From Agelaius tricolor (lineage: Eukaryota; Chordata; Aves; Passeriformes; Icteridae), in contig JALJCS010000012.1 in the NCBI GenBank assembly GCA_023055355.1, positions 12,374,501 to 12,438,500 on the forward strand: a stretch of 64,000 bases of DNA. The letters run 5' to 3'. Position 1 is the first letter of the stretch, and every line of letters starts with the position of its first letter. The notes below the pieces were generated by a model. The model was given only the letters and a program-made list of their open reading frames with translations, made no database searches and was not told where the DNA came from. Below, in pieces: positions 23,601-35,500 of this stretch. Both the position numbers and the translations under genes were made by a program.

Positions 23601-26600
23601 CTTATTGAAACCTATTCTTCTCTGCACTTTTTCAAGGCCTCTGGATTCTTGCTAGTTGTCCTACTTACAGAGAGCAAAGCAGCCCTTGATGTCTGTAGCA
23701 AGCCACAGGGCAAAACAAGAACAGCTCACCAATGTCTTTTGTAATTTGGATAGATGTCCAAGGTGTCAGAAGTGCTTTGAAGTAATTTGGTCTCTTAAGA
23801 AAAGTATTTCATGCATTCGAGGGCTTCAAAGCCAAGCTGTGTTTCTAAAATTTATTTATTTCATATGTTGAGTAGAATTTTGGGGTCAAAATGTTCACAG
23901 ATCACCTTTATATTCATCCTGGTTGTACATCTGCAGGTATTTTTCCCAGTGTGTTTGGGAATGTTTTAATACATACAGATGACATTTCAAAGCTGAATGA
24001 AATCTGGTAGCATTTATCCTACTTGCTGAATATGCTAAAATCCAGTAATACTTAACTGCTTTCATAGTGTAAATTCTAGACTATAGCTTCTTAACTGCCA
24101 GCTTGTTTTCCTAGTGAAAACAGATAGAATAAAAGAACATATGCATTAGCTGCTTGTTAAATTGTACACAAGGCTGTGGGAAGCCTCTCACTTCTGTTTG
24201 CTGTGCCTTATATCTCTATGCTGCTCTGTACAATACTGTGTGATAGAGAATCTTAGCATTGCAGTTAACCCATGCACAGCAGTAAGATGTCTGTAAAAAA
24301 AAAAAGACTTTGATACCACCTTGGTTTTCAGTGGAACAAAACAGTGCCTGGAGAAATTAAAAAGGAAATATGATAAAGGAATCTGCTCAAGTTAAGTATG
24401 GATGCGGCCAGGGATGGATCAGCAAATGGTGTGGGAGGAGGTGACAGCAAACAAACCTGGTGAGCTCTGGAAGCTGCTGCTGTGGGTCCCTGGCTGAACT
24501 CCCACCATGCTGTCCTGGCCACAAGAACAAGAGAATCTCACCACAACTCAGCAAGGAAAGGGTGAGCTCCCAGCATGAAGGACACAAAAGAAACCACTGC
24601 AGTTGTTGTACAAGGTGGAGATTTTAGACTGTTCTAGGCCGAGTCTTTCCCCAAGGGAACTCTTGGGAGTTGCTGAAGCTGTGGAAGGGTGCTAAGCAAT
24701 CCTTTTGGGTGAGTAAAGTGCCACATTCAGGGCTTTAAAGTGTGGCTCAGCTGTGAAAATCTCTCACAGAGGACTGAATGTTCAAGGTTTGTGCTACAAC
24801 ATCTATATACTTCTTTATTTTCGAAGAATGAAGCAGGAAGTGTTTTCAAGCCCAGTAGGATAGGGATAATAATCTCCCATCTGGTTTCCTTTGCACATTC
24901 CAAGTTTCACAGAAAGAAAATACAGGTGTGTGGGCTCAGAGCAGTCCAGGAGTCTTCTGAGAACAGGGCTTGAAAATAGCTTGTGGTTTACTGCAGCAAG
25001 TTAGTCAAAGTGCAGGAGAGAGGCTGGGGAGTGGCAAAGAATTGGTTAATCCTGAAATGTAAAGCACATGAAAAATCCAGACTATGATTTTCAGAAAATG
25101 TTCTGCTTCTTCCCCACCTTTCTCCCTGGTTATGTGTACACAGTTTTCTTTATAGTTTTTCTTCAGCTTTTAAATCCAGATGTACAAGGCTGTGAAGTGA
25201 ATGCATTTTTGTGCTGTGCCATAATAAGTTAATATTTTCCTGTACAGAGTTTCACAATGCAAACTTCTGTGGAAAAAGGTAACTCAAGAATTCCAGCAGG
25301 AACTTTTCCTTGTTCTGTGTTGGGAAAAAGATAAACATTTGTGCTCCCAATTCCATTTGCTCCAGTGCTTTCCTGTCAGCTTGAGAGGAGTTCTCTCCTA
25401 TCAGAACTGGTTTAGAAAGATTAAGATTTGAACACTGAGATCTTCCCTGTACCATAGGGTTGAATGGATTCAGCAAAGCACTTAAACAGACACTTTAAAT
25501 TGAGGTTTAAATGAAGTTGCACAGAATGCAGTTTACATTTGTGTTTGTTTAAAATGTATTTGAGGACCATTAGCACATTCATCCTTTCTGTAAACCTGTA
25601 TTACATCTAGTTTTTATGTAACCTTAACGTGCACTGCGATTGCTGGCCATTAGGTTTTGGGTTTAATGATCAGAATAGAAAATGAAAAAGAAGCAAAATA
25701 TTTAGGAAACTATTATTATGACTACATCAAGCTAATCATGCAGATACAAGGCTTTAATAATAGTGAGATTATTGTAAATAGTAGAGTCTGTATGTAACAT
25801 TCTCAGTGGTTGAATATCCAGAAGCTGGTAGTACCATTTGGTTTTGCTTCTCTGCTAACTTAAGTCTATAATCAAACAACCATTTAAAGAGAGATTGATC
25901 TCCAACTTCCTCTTACAGTTGGAGTAATATTTGACTGAAAGGGGCCAGCAAATTGAGTAGACTGATTTAAAAAAATCATCCTTTTTATATTTGTAGCACC
26001 TTCTCAGCAAAGAGCTCCTGTATCTATGAAATAAACTTGCAGAGGGGAAGGAGGTCTCCCTAGTAGGTGATATAGCACAGTTCTTCCTTGGTTTACAAAG
26101 GAGACATCATTTTATTGATTCAATTTTTTGAAACTGTCTTTTGAGTAGTTATTGTAAAACTTTAACCTTAGTGAAAATAAAACCTGTCTTAGCTTGGCAT
26201 GACAACATTCATTTTTTAAAATATTGGCTTCATTGAGGGTGCACCTCAATACCACTCCTTAACTAAGTTCTTAAACTCTGGTCCTTCCATACATAATGGA
26301 GAGGCTCTTTCAGACAGTAATTTAAAACCTACTTCTAGAAATATGAATTGTTTAATATTAACTAAAAAAAGAAATAAATTAAAAAATGAAACAATAATAT
26401 TCAGGAAATTCTGCTAAAGGAATAGAAAAAGCAAAAGTGCTGCTGTATGGATATCAAATTTAATGCCATGGATTCTCTGACATAAGAAATACACATGAAT
26501 GTGGGACGTGAATGTCATTTAATAGTTCCCAAATGCAATTGAAAAGGTAAAAGTTAAAAGTGATTGTTCTGGTAGTGTGTGCATAGGAGAGCTGGCTAAA

Positions 26601-27562
26601 ATTGAAAAAGGTTCTTCGGTATTTTGAACTTGGAAGATGAATATTTCCTGAAATGTCACAGTTCCATTACATATGGCTCATAACCTTTAAGTGTGGTTAC
26701 AGTAAACCAAAATGTATTTCAGATTCAACACAGTAATCCTTGATGAGAGATGTGCAGAGCTGTCATTTTCTCCAAGCATTCATAGATGGTCACTGGGGTT
26801 TCCACAGGCCTGTTCCACAGAGGCACTCTGCCTTTTAGCAGGTAAACACAGATTTATTTTTTTTTCCTGCAAGGAAACTGAGAAAAATCTGTCCTCAAAA
26901 AAAAGTAGCTCCATACAATCTCCCCTTGTTTCTGTTAAATTTTCAAGAGCTAAGAAACCATTTCTTACAATGCTGCTGTAAAACTTTATTTGTTTGTGGT
27001 TTTCTTAAACATTTTTGGCAAACATTGTCAGTGAAGCTGCATGTTTTCACCCAAGTGCCATCTGGAACTGTCCATTTTTCAACCTGACTGTTTAAAAAAG
27101 AGGAGACTTGGTGAGGAAATCTATTTTCTCTGTTGGTTTGAAAATGCCTGCATAAAATGTGCTAGCCTGCACATCCCCAACCTTTTTCAGTGTTTTGGAA
27201 GAGTGGCTTTTCTGTTGAGTTTATTATTTGCCAAGCATCCTCTGTGCATATGTAGGTCATTGCATGACATGGCACTGAAGCTGTATTGCTTTGGGGGCAT
27301 AGAAGCATTTCCAGAAATATTTCTAAAAGAACAAAGACAAATTGTTCTGAGGCGGAAATTTAACAGTTTGATCCCTCTGCTCCTATGACTCTTATTCTAT
27401 AAATTGTGATAATCATTTCTGAGGGAGGAAGGAAGCTGAATGCAGAAACATCTGTGCTAAATGTCCAGTGGCTTTGGCACCTGAGCAGTGAAATCTCATC
27501 ATAGGAATAGGCTCTGGCTGGTGGGGACAACAGGGAGAGCAAAGGCAAGAAAGCTCCTGGGC
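20656..27562. other. Intergenic desert, part 1
   Basis: AT-rich sequence without a recognisable gene. A 201-codon open frame (20491-21096, +) starts in the last part of the presumed 3' UTR but resembles no family I know. An A11 tract lies at 22886-22896. A GC-richer patch at about 23155-23290 has no recognisable product. No CR1 body or other autonomous element is seen. Confidence 0.6.
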
Positions 27563-27896
27563 TGACATAAAGACATTTTAATAGGTGGAGGGAAAACCTC
27601 AGTGGCACACCAGGAGTCACCCACCACGTCCCCCAGGCAGTCCTGGAGCAGCAGCTGCCTTGGCAAGCAGCCCCAGCCCCTTGCTGTGCCACAGTGGTGC
27701 TGGGGCTGTGGGCTGTCCCTGATTGTCCCTCCCTGCTCCTGGGGCACTGTGGGGACTGCAGAAGCCTTGCCAGGATGCCAGCAGTGCTCAGCTGCAACAC
27801 TGGTGCTTTATCCAGCCTGCTTTGGTCACAGTCCCAAACCTCACCATGCTATGGGCTGCTGTAAAACGTTAACCCCGGCCTGGCCTAAGGCAATGC
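27563..27896 (+). mobile_element. ERV-type LTR fragment, copy 2
   Basis: The left part (AAGACATTTTAATAGGTGGA) and right part (CACTGGTGCTTTATCC, TTTGGTCACAGTCCCAAACC, TGCTGTAAAACGTTAACCCC) match the LTR family of copies 1 and 3 in order and orientation. The centre has diverged, and the 5' start seen in copy 1 is missing. No internal retroviral sequence is recognisable. Open frames on both strands here are by-products of its GC content. Confidence 0.65.
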
Positions 27897-30800
27897 TAAA
27901 TTAATCCAGCTGGAACATGGAGGGGAGACTCACAAAGGTGGCTGTTACAGGGGAAAATGTGTTTATTCAAACAATTTATGCTTAGTTTAAGTCTCTTGGA
28001 TTTTGGAGGGGATATTGCCCTGTTAGGAGGGCTGATGAACGAGCTCAGATGATGAGTGATTTATTGAACATGACCTAATTGTACTGAGGGAAATGGGAAA
28101 TATTTTCTGACGAGTTCAGAAAAGCTCTGTGGGAAAGAGCTACCCAGGGTTGTCTTGGTGGGGCAAGAGGGGATGAATGGAAATGAACTCCTGAGAGACT
28201 GGTTCAGGCATTTGGATGATGGGGGCCACACAGGAACCCAGACAGAACAGTTCAGCTGTTTTTGAACTCACTGAAGGATTAAATCCCCTTCAGAGCAGCA
28301 GTATGATTTTGAGTTTCTTTGGAGTTCCCTGCAGTGAGTGAGTTTATATCTCTCAAAAACAGACAGATAAATTAGTGCCTGCAGTATTTTTCTCAACTGG
28401 ATTTGAGTTTGTAGCAGTTGAAATTCCCTCCACAGGAATGAACAATTCCCCATTACCTCAGCAACCCCAAAGGACTGTGCTCTGTTTTCCAACACGAGGT
28501 CCCAGGGGCTGCAGAGTTCAGCACTGATTTCAAATACCCTGAAATATGCCAGGAATCAGTGGTGGAGGATGTGATCTTCCACTGAGTCCCACACAGGATT
28601 CACATTTCCTGCTGGCTGCATGATGGTAAAAATGGTGGCAAATGGCCCCAAAGCTGGAAGCTGGACCAAGGCAGGAGTGAGAGGCAGTGGCTGCTCTGGG
28701 GTTCCTTTGCTGCCAGTCTGAGGGTGTAACATGGCTGAGGAGCTGCAGAAATGGAGCATGAGGGACCCTCAGAAAAAGTGTGCCTTGGTTTTTCTGGCCT
28801 CTGTTGTTTATCAGCTAAAGCTGAAAAACCTATAATTGCCCAAAGGAATTACAGTCTTAGTCTTAAGCTCTCAGGATCTCTCGGTTTAGAAGCTTTTCAA
28901 CTGATTTCAAGAGTGTGACTGTGAGAAATAATATAATACACACAAGACTGTAATTCTGGAGACATTTGAAGGTGAGAATACAGTGAAATTGGTTGCAAAT
29001 GTCTTCCTCATTTATTTTTTAGGAATACAGTGTTCATAATAGCTTGACTTTTAACCTGTAGAATTGCTATTACTGTAGGCATCCCCATCATGGCAAACAA
29101 ATACATTTTTTCTTTTTGTTCTGATTTTATAATAATGATAGAGCTATAACAAAACCAATTGCACAGAATAACTGCAGATTCTGAAAAGAATTTTGATCAC
29201 TGTTAATATTTTGAAAAATAAAAGCTGGAATTTCTGGATAACTGCACTGTAAATTCTCACAAAAGTGTGTTTAATTTATCAATTATGGACATTTTAAAGC
29301 TCCTGTAGACCTGTGTTTGAATGCAATTGTAGAAGCTTCTGTTCTTTGATTATGATTACTGTAATATTATTGCGATGGCTTGATTTCTGTGTCGCAAAAC
29401 TTTGGTTTCAATTGTTGCCCATGTAAGATCATATTAAATTAAATGGCAATTTAAAATTTATTCTGATAATTTAAAATATGGATTCAGGAAAAGTAAGGCT
29501 GGAAGAAGTGCTAAATACAGAATTTCAAAAGTATTCCTATTGTGGATCACAACATTTTATCTTAGATGAGTGAATAGGTGAGTCTCATGAATGCACTGAC
29601 GTTTGGCCAGTGGTCAACCTGCCACATTACTTTTCCTTTTTTTTTTCTTTCTTTTTTTTTTTTAATATTCATGAACTGGAAAATATATTTTTTTAGCTAA
29701 GAGCAAGAAGTTGTTTCTTTAGGTCTTAAGTGAATTAAATGTGTTTGCTGTGGACTGTGTTGTACCCTAAAGTTGGTTTCCCCCATTTTCCATCTCACCA
29801 CAGGACAAGAACAGCAATGCTGGGGTTTGGAGGGAAGGCTGTAGGCTCTCAAATAGTGCTGATGGGCAAATATCTTTAATTTTTGATTCTGCTAATCTTC
29901 CCTCTTAGGATTTACTAATTTGGCTCTCTCTTCTCTACAAACCCAACTTGACCAGAAGAGGTACAGTTGTACAACTGTCCCTTGAGAGGTACAGTTAAGT
30001 TTGAAGCTGCAGTTCCATTACAAAATAGAAATCACTGTTCTCCCACCATGTGTGGATGGGATGGCTCAGTACTGTATTTGTTGACAGTTTGCATTTTGCC
30101 TGAGCTTTAGGGATCTCATGACATCTAGAGAACCAAATGTTATCCTCTGTTATTTTAGTGAATTGACTTAAAATATATCATTTTAGCCTCATGCAGAGAT
30201 TAACACTCATTGTGTTTTATAAGCTGGACATTATTTCTATTCAAACAGTAGGGAAGCTCAGATATTTTAGTTAGCATTCAAAACAATATTTTTGGCTTTT
30301 CTTGTGGTACTTTAATTTCCCCCTCCATAGATCTGTAAATATTTTCTTTCTCTGAACAGGTAAGTAGTTTTTGGTAGTATGTGAGAATAGATTTGCCTCC
30401 CCTAGTGTCTAAAATGAGTCCTTCATGATCCTGTATTAGAAGTGTTACAGTCTCTGTGCAAAAAGCACATTCAGTAAGAAGTTAATAACAGTAGGAAATT
30501 AAGCTAAGAGGCAGGTGCCAAATAACCCAACTGTACTTTTCACAGTAATGAGTAATCTGTGCTTCTTTTCCTAATGCCTTGACTAAAAAGGCTTGTTTAG
30601 TGTGTGTGCTTCACACTGTAATATAGTGCTTCATTTCCCCCATAATTTCTGGAGCTAGGAGCTAAAGTAATGGTTTTCTGGGCCTTAGCACACTGCTTGA
30701 TCTTGCAAAGTCTATTTCATGGTCTGCTAGATCCTAATGGAGATTGTTGGTAATGAGATAACATTTATTTATATAAAACGAAATTTACTGCCAACTGCCT

Positions 30801-32379
30801 AAAACTTGCAAGCAATTGAAGTAATGAGTTGTTTTAAGTTTTTAGTTTATTTTATCGGTATGTAAGAGAATATGCAGAGGTCACAGTTTCAACTCCCTAA
30901 AGTGCCCAAAATATTATATAGGTCGGGATACCAAGATACAGTGCCTGAGCAAACTTTTAAATGAGGCTGTATATTAATGGTTCTGCTGGAGATCCATTTA
31001 TGTCTGGAGCTTCTGCTTCCCAAGCAATTAAATAATTTGGCAACAAATGTTACACCTCATTCGGTAAAATCAGGTATTATGTGCATCTGTTGATGGAATC
31101 AATCTTAGAGCTGAAGCATGAGCAAAAAGGTGGGAGGGAGCCTGTGCAGCTGCTCTTGAGAGGCTTTGAGGGTGACCTTGGTATCAGCTGTGCTGATGGC
31201 ATTTCCAGCAGAGCCTCTGCAGTAGGCTTTTGCCTACAGCCACACTGTGAGCTATCCCTGCAGTGGAGATTACATAATTGTTAAGAGAAATGAGGAAAAA
31301 GTGCCTTTCTTAATTCCCAAGTGAGATCTACAGCACAGCAGTGAAGGCCGGGCTGGTGAATCCAGACTGGCAATCTCGATGCTGTGCAAACCAAAGAGAA
31401 CCAGAAGCTCATTCCCCCCAAGAGCTCATGTGCAGTGCTCACCATCTCAGCTTTAACTGGTGCAGTGTGTCTTCCTAGGGGGCACACACAGCTTTATTTT
31501 CCAATGGTGGTGCTGTGGATGCCACATTTCAGATTTTTGAGGAGGTTTTGTTTAGATGTTGCTCATTTTTGGTTGGTGAATGTTTTCTAATCAGAGAGAT
31601 TTCTGGTTTGAGAACCATCAAAATTGCATTCCTTTTGCAATCATGAAAGTAGTTATAAACAATGAAACATTAAAAAGTCTGTTGACCCATATATGCATTT
31701 ACAGTAGGAGGAAAGAATATTGAGAAAAATCTCTCTGTTGCTCACAAGGTTAGCAACTGGATTATATATTGATTTGAAGTTCAATTCTGTATCTGTAGAA
31801 CAGAGTAATAATGTAATGAATGCAGAGGTTTCATGAGTTCAAGTCTGAAGTAGTGAAGCCATGGCTTAATTTTGTCGGTCATATAAAATCTGTACCAATA
31901 ATTCTTCAGGGGATAGCACATTATGTGTGCACCTACCACTTTTAAAGGCTAGAGACTCTTAAAAATATCTATTAGCTCTCTTTTAATAAAGCCTTCATAT
32001 CCAAAGTGTTGGAGACACTGATGATTAAGATTTCAAGTGGAGTGGCCTCGGGCACTGTATCTAACTTTCAGAAACCTTTCCAAGTTATCTAAAATAATAA
32101 CAACTTCTTCACTTTTTACTTTCTTGTTAAAAAATTCAGGATCTCAGGGCTTTGTAAGGCTATGAAGTTGGCAGACTTTACTGCACAGGAAAGTTTATTG
32201 AGCAACTTAAGTTTTACAATCAAAGCTTATTAGATGGCTTAAGAATATGTGTGTTACTTTTTCATTTGAGTTTATACAACGCACAACCAATGTGGAAAAT
32301 ATTTTTAAGAGGTTGCAAGAGAAAGTTGATAGCAGTAAGAGGGTGGGGCCAAACCTGGCAACCTTTGCCAATGTTATGG
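27897..32379. other. Intergenic desert, part 2
   Basis: AT-rich sequence lacking recognisable genes. A 34-base uninterrupted pyrimidine run is at 29630-29663. A GC-richer patch at 28560-28780 has no identifiable product. Nothing else stands out. Confidence 0.6.
29630..29663 (+). repeat. Polypyrimidine tract, 34 bases
   Basis: Uninterrupted C/T run, mostly T, ending just before AATATTCATG. It is a low-complexity tract with no assigned role. Confidence 0.9.
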
Positions 32380-32570
32380 GCGGTGAGATTTTAGGTTTTG
32401 CAGTTTTCAGGTTTTGCTTTGTCTTGTTCTTTGTAAATGGTGTTAGGTTGGAGCTATGGAGTTTTGTTTTATTTTGCTTTTCCTGGAGAGAGCTTTTGTT
32501 TAGGTTGGGTTTTTTTGTCTTTGCTTGACACAAAGGTTTAGGTTCGTTTTTTTTGTCTCTGCTTGTCTCT
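32380..32570 (+). repeat. G+T-biased low-complexity tract with a 38-bp-period duplication
   Basis: The + strand is strongly enriched in T and G, with repeated GTTTT and TTTGTCTT/TTGCTT words. The clearest unit is about 29 bases at 32499-32527, repeated at 32537-32565 with few mismatches (shared TTTAGGTT and TTTTTTTGTCT). The Lys/Asn/Thr-rich open frame on the minus strand (32207-32533) is a consequence of this bias. Confidence 0.7.
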
Positions 32571-35500
32571 GGTTAGTTAAGAGAGAGAAAAACTGTGCTG
32601 TCAATTATACTGATATGAATCTAGAATAACTAAATATTCATGTGCTGTTAGCCTAGACTAGATGGGACAGAAAAACAGAACCTAGCTACAGTATTTGTTG
32701 ATGAGTAGGATAGACATGAGACTGTAGAGAAGATCTTAATTCCTGTCTAAATACTTCTGATACTACTGATATTAAATTCAGGTTTATGTTGTAGAAAAGG
32801 TTTAAAATACTGATTCAAGAAATAAGCGTAAGGAAAAGAATCCTCTTTGATCTGCACATATGCTACTGGGAGAAGAACCTTTTGCTCCTTCCCTGCCTTT
32901 GTAGCTGTGAAAAGCCAACCAAGCACTGAAGAAAGTTTCCAGAAGGCAGCTGAGCCTGCAGATTCAGCTCTGCAGTCCTGCCATGGCCCTCACTCAGGCA
33001 CTGGCAAACCTGCAGCTGTTTGGGCAGCCACACCATGCAGCTGAGCTGAAAGCTCGTGAGGAAAGCCAAGCTTTCCAGCTCCAGGATTTCTGAATCAGCT
33101 CCATGAGCCAGTTCACTCGGCAGTTACATCCTAGATTTTTTTTCCATTGCTGGGAAAAACACTGGGAGGGTTTGGGTGGGGCTGGGGTAGGACACAGGAC
33201 ACTCCTGGGGTGAGCATGGATGGTCAGCTGGGAGCCTGGTGTTATCTCTGCTGGAGATTATATTAGTGATTCCTAAACCCAGCAGTGTGTGCTCTGTGCC
33301 CAGAGTGGCTGCTGAGCTGGTGTGGCAGGGGGGCTCTGAAACATCTGGCTGGTCCTTGTCCCTGTCCCCAGAATGGCTTCTTCCACTGAGGGTTGGATTT
33401 TACACTGAGAATAAGATTTTACCCTGCATCAGGAAAAGCACAACTAAAACTGCACATCAGCTGAGTAGTTCACTTTTTTTGAATGTAGGATAATGCCAGA
33501 GCAACTTTATTTTGTGTTAGTTTTTCTTCTGAATTTATAAAAGGACTAGAACTCTGTTCTCTGGTCATGTCAATCAACCAAATTAAAGCACAGAAAACTG
33601 ATGAATAAACACTGCAACCAGTGTAGAAAGAAAACAAGTAGAGCAGCAATCACCCAATATCTCTCTGAGTAACTGTGCAGAGCCAATAATTAACACTAAT
33701 AACCTCTGGCACAGCTGTCCTTCAGCACTTTTAAAACACAATACCCAAATCCCTCACAGCACATCCTTTGCTAAGACAACGGGCCATTTCAAATCAGCAA
33801 GGCAGAGGCAAAGTAGGGGTGCTGAAGTAGCTTCTTATTTTTACAGAGGAGGGCTGGCCTTGAGGATTGGCTGCTTTCAGCTGCCTCAGTACATTTGGGG
33901 ACCAGAGGGAGCCTCTCAGCAAGGCAGGTGGCAGATCTGACAGGGCTTAGGTCAGAAACTGCACCTTGGAAAAGTGCAGGTCCCTCCTGCTTGCTATGAA
34001 ACCCCCACTGGATGTGTTCATGTCACTCGCTCGCTTGCACGCTACAGAAATTCCCTCTGAGTTGCTGTCTTGTCCTATTTCAGTCTGAAGATGGATATGT
34101 GCCCTGTCTTGAGGCTTGTAGAAGCTGACCAGACACTGTGGAAGGTAATGTCAATAGAAGTTAATCACTCATATGAGGAAAGGTGTCATTTTGTGCACCA
34201 AAAACATGCATTCTAAGCATATGGGGGACCCAACAGAGGAAATGCCTCTGTCCTGCCTTAAATGTACAGTGGTGCCACTGGCATCACAAAATCATTTAGG
34301 CTGCAGCTGAAACCCATTCTAGCATTGCAACAGCCAAGGCTCTCATCCATTGTGGCTTGTGGTTTTTGGAACAAAATGACATTTGAGATTCTGAGTTTGT
34401 TTTTCAGCATCACCGTGGCAGAGCCATCATCCCCATGACAGCCAGCCCCAAAGAGCAGCACAGACCTGTCACAGAGCAGAGACTGCACAGCCTCCATTCT
34501 GGATGCCTAAAGGGGAGAGCTTCCCAGGGGTTATGTGCAGGATAGTCTCCACTCCAGCATCAGCCAATGCCCCAGTGTGCATTTAGGGTACTACACTGAC
34601 ATTAAATTATTGAATTTCCAGCTTCAGCTGGATAAATAACTATTTACTTTCTGTCAGAGGTTGCTATCATTAAATGGTCCCTGTATTCAACATTACTTTG
34701 CAGGTAACTAACTCATCCATAAAACTGTTCTTAATTTTTATTCATGAAAGGTAATATAAACCATAAATAATGAATTATTTCTCCTATATCTGGATTTTTA
34801 AAAAACTTTAAGAAAGTGCCTTAAGTACTTAGAGTGTAAAATCAGTTGGGCAGATCATACTGAAATGCTAGACTAACAGCTCTAGCAGCTAAGAAGGTGT
34901 TGCATTAAAATGTTAAGTATATTTTTTGTATCAGAAATGGGGGCTTTTCAAAGTAACAAAAGTTCCTGTTTTAGTTGAAATAGAAAAAAAAGAACTTTAT
35001 GTGAGAAGAGCATGCTCTAGGAATTACAGTACTTAGATCATTACATCATTTACTAGAATGCTGCATAATAGAAATTTCTATAATAAAAATTACATAATTT
35101 AAAAAATAATCACTTTAGGTTGATTTTGAACTCAGAAAAACACACCAGTGCTGAGAAACAGATGAAATGACAAACTTTACCGGAAAAGAACCAGTATGGT
35201 AAAATATTAATAACAGTTATTTTAATCTACCATACATTGCCAAGAACTGAGATCTTGAGAGAAGGTTGTCACTAAGAAGTGATGTAGCACAAATGGTAGC
35301 TGAAACTGGGACTGTTAAACAAAAAATCTTTGCAAGCCAGAACTAAAATGACAATTCTACAACGGTAACTGTGTGTGTGAAACCCAAATTGAAGGTTATG
35401 GATGAGCTTCAAACCAACAGATCTGGGACTGGTGTAATTATTGTGCTGAGCTGTTATTGCAAACTCCTCATTCAGCTGAGCCTTCCAGGGTACCACATGT

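Noticed and set aside
27360..27800. 146-codon minus-strand and 100-codon plus-strand frames
   Set aside because: They fall across LTR copy 2 and its flank, and resemble no protein family.
32207..32533. 108-codon Lys/Asn/Thr-rich minus-strand frame
   Set aside because: Explained by the G+T bias of the + strand in that tract.
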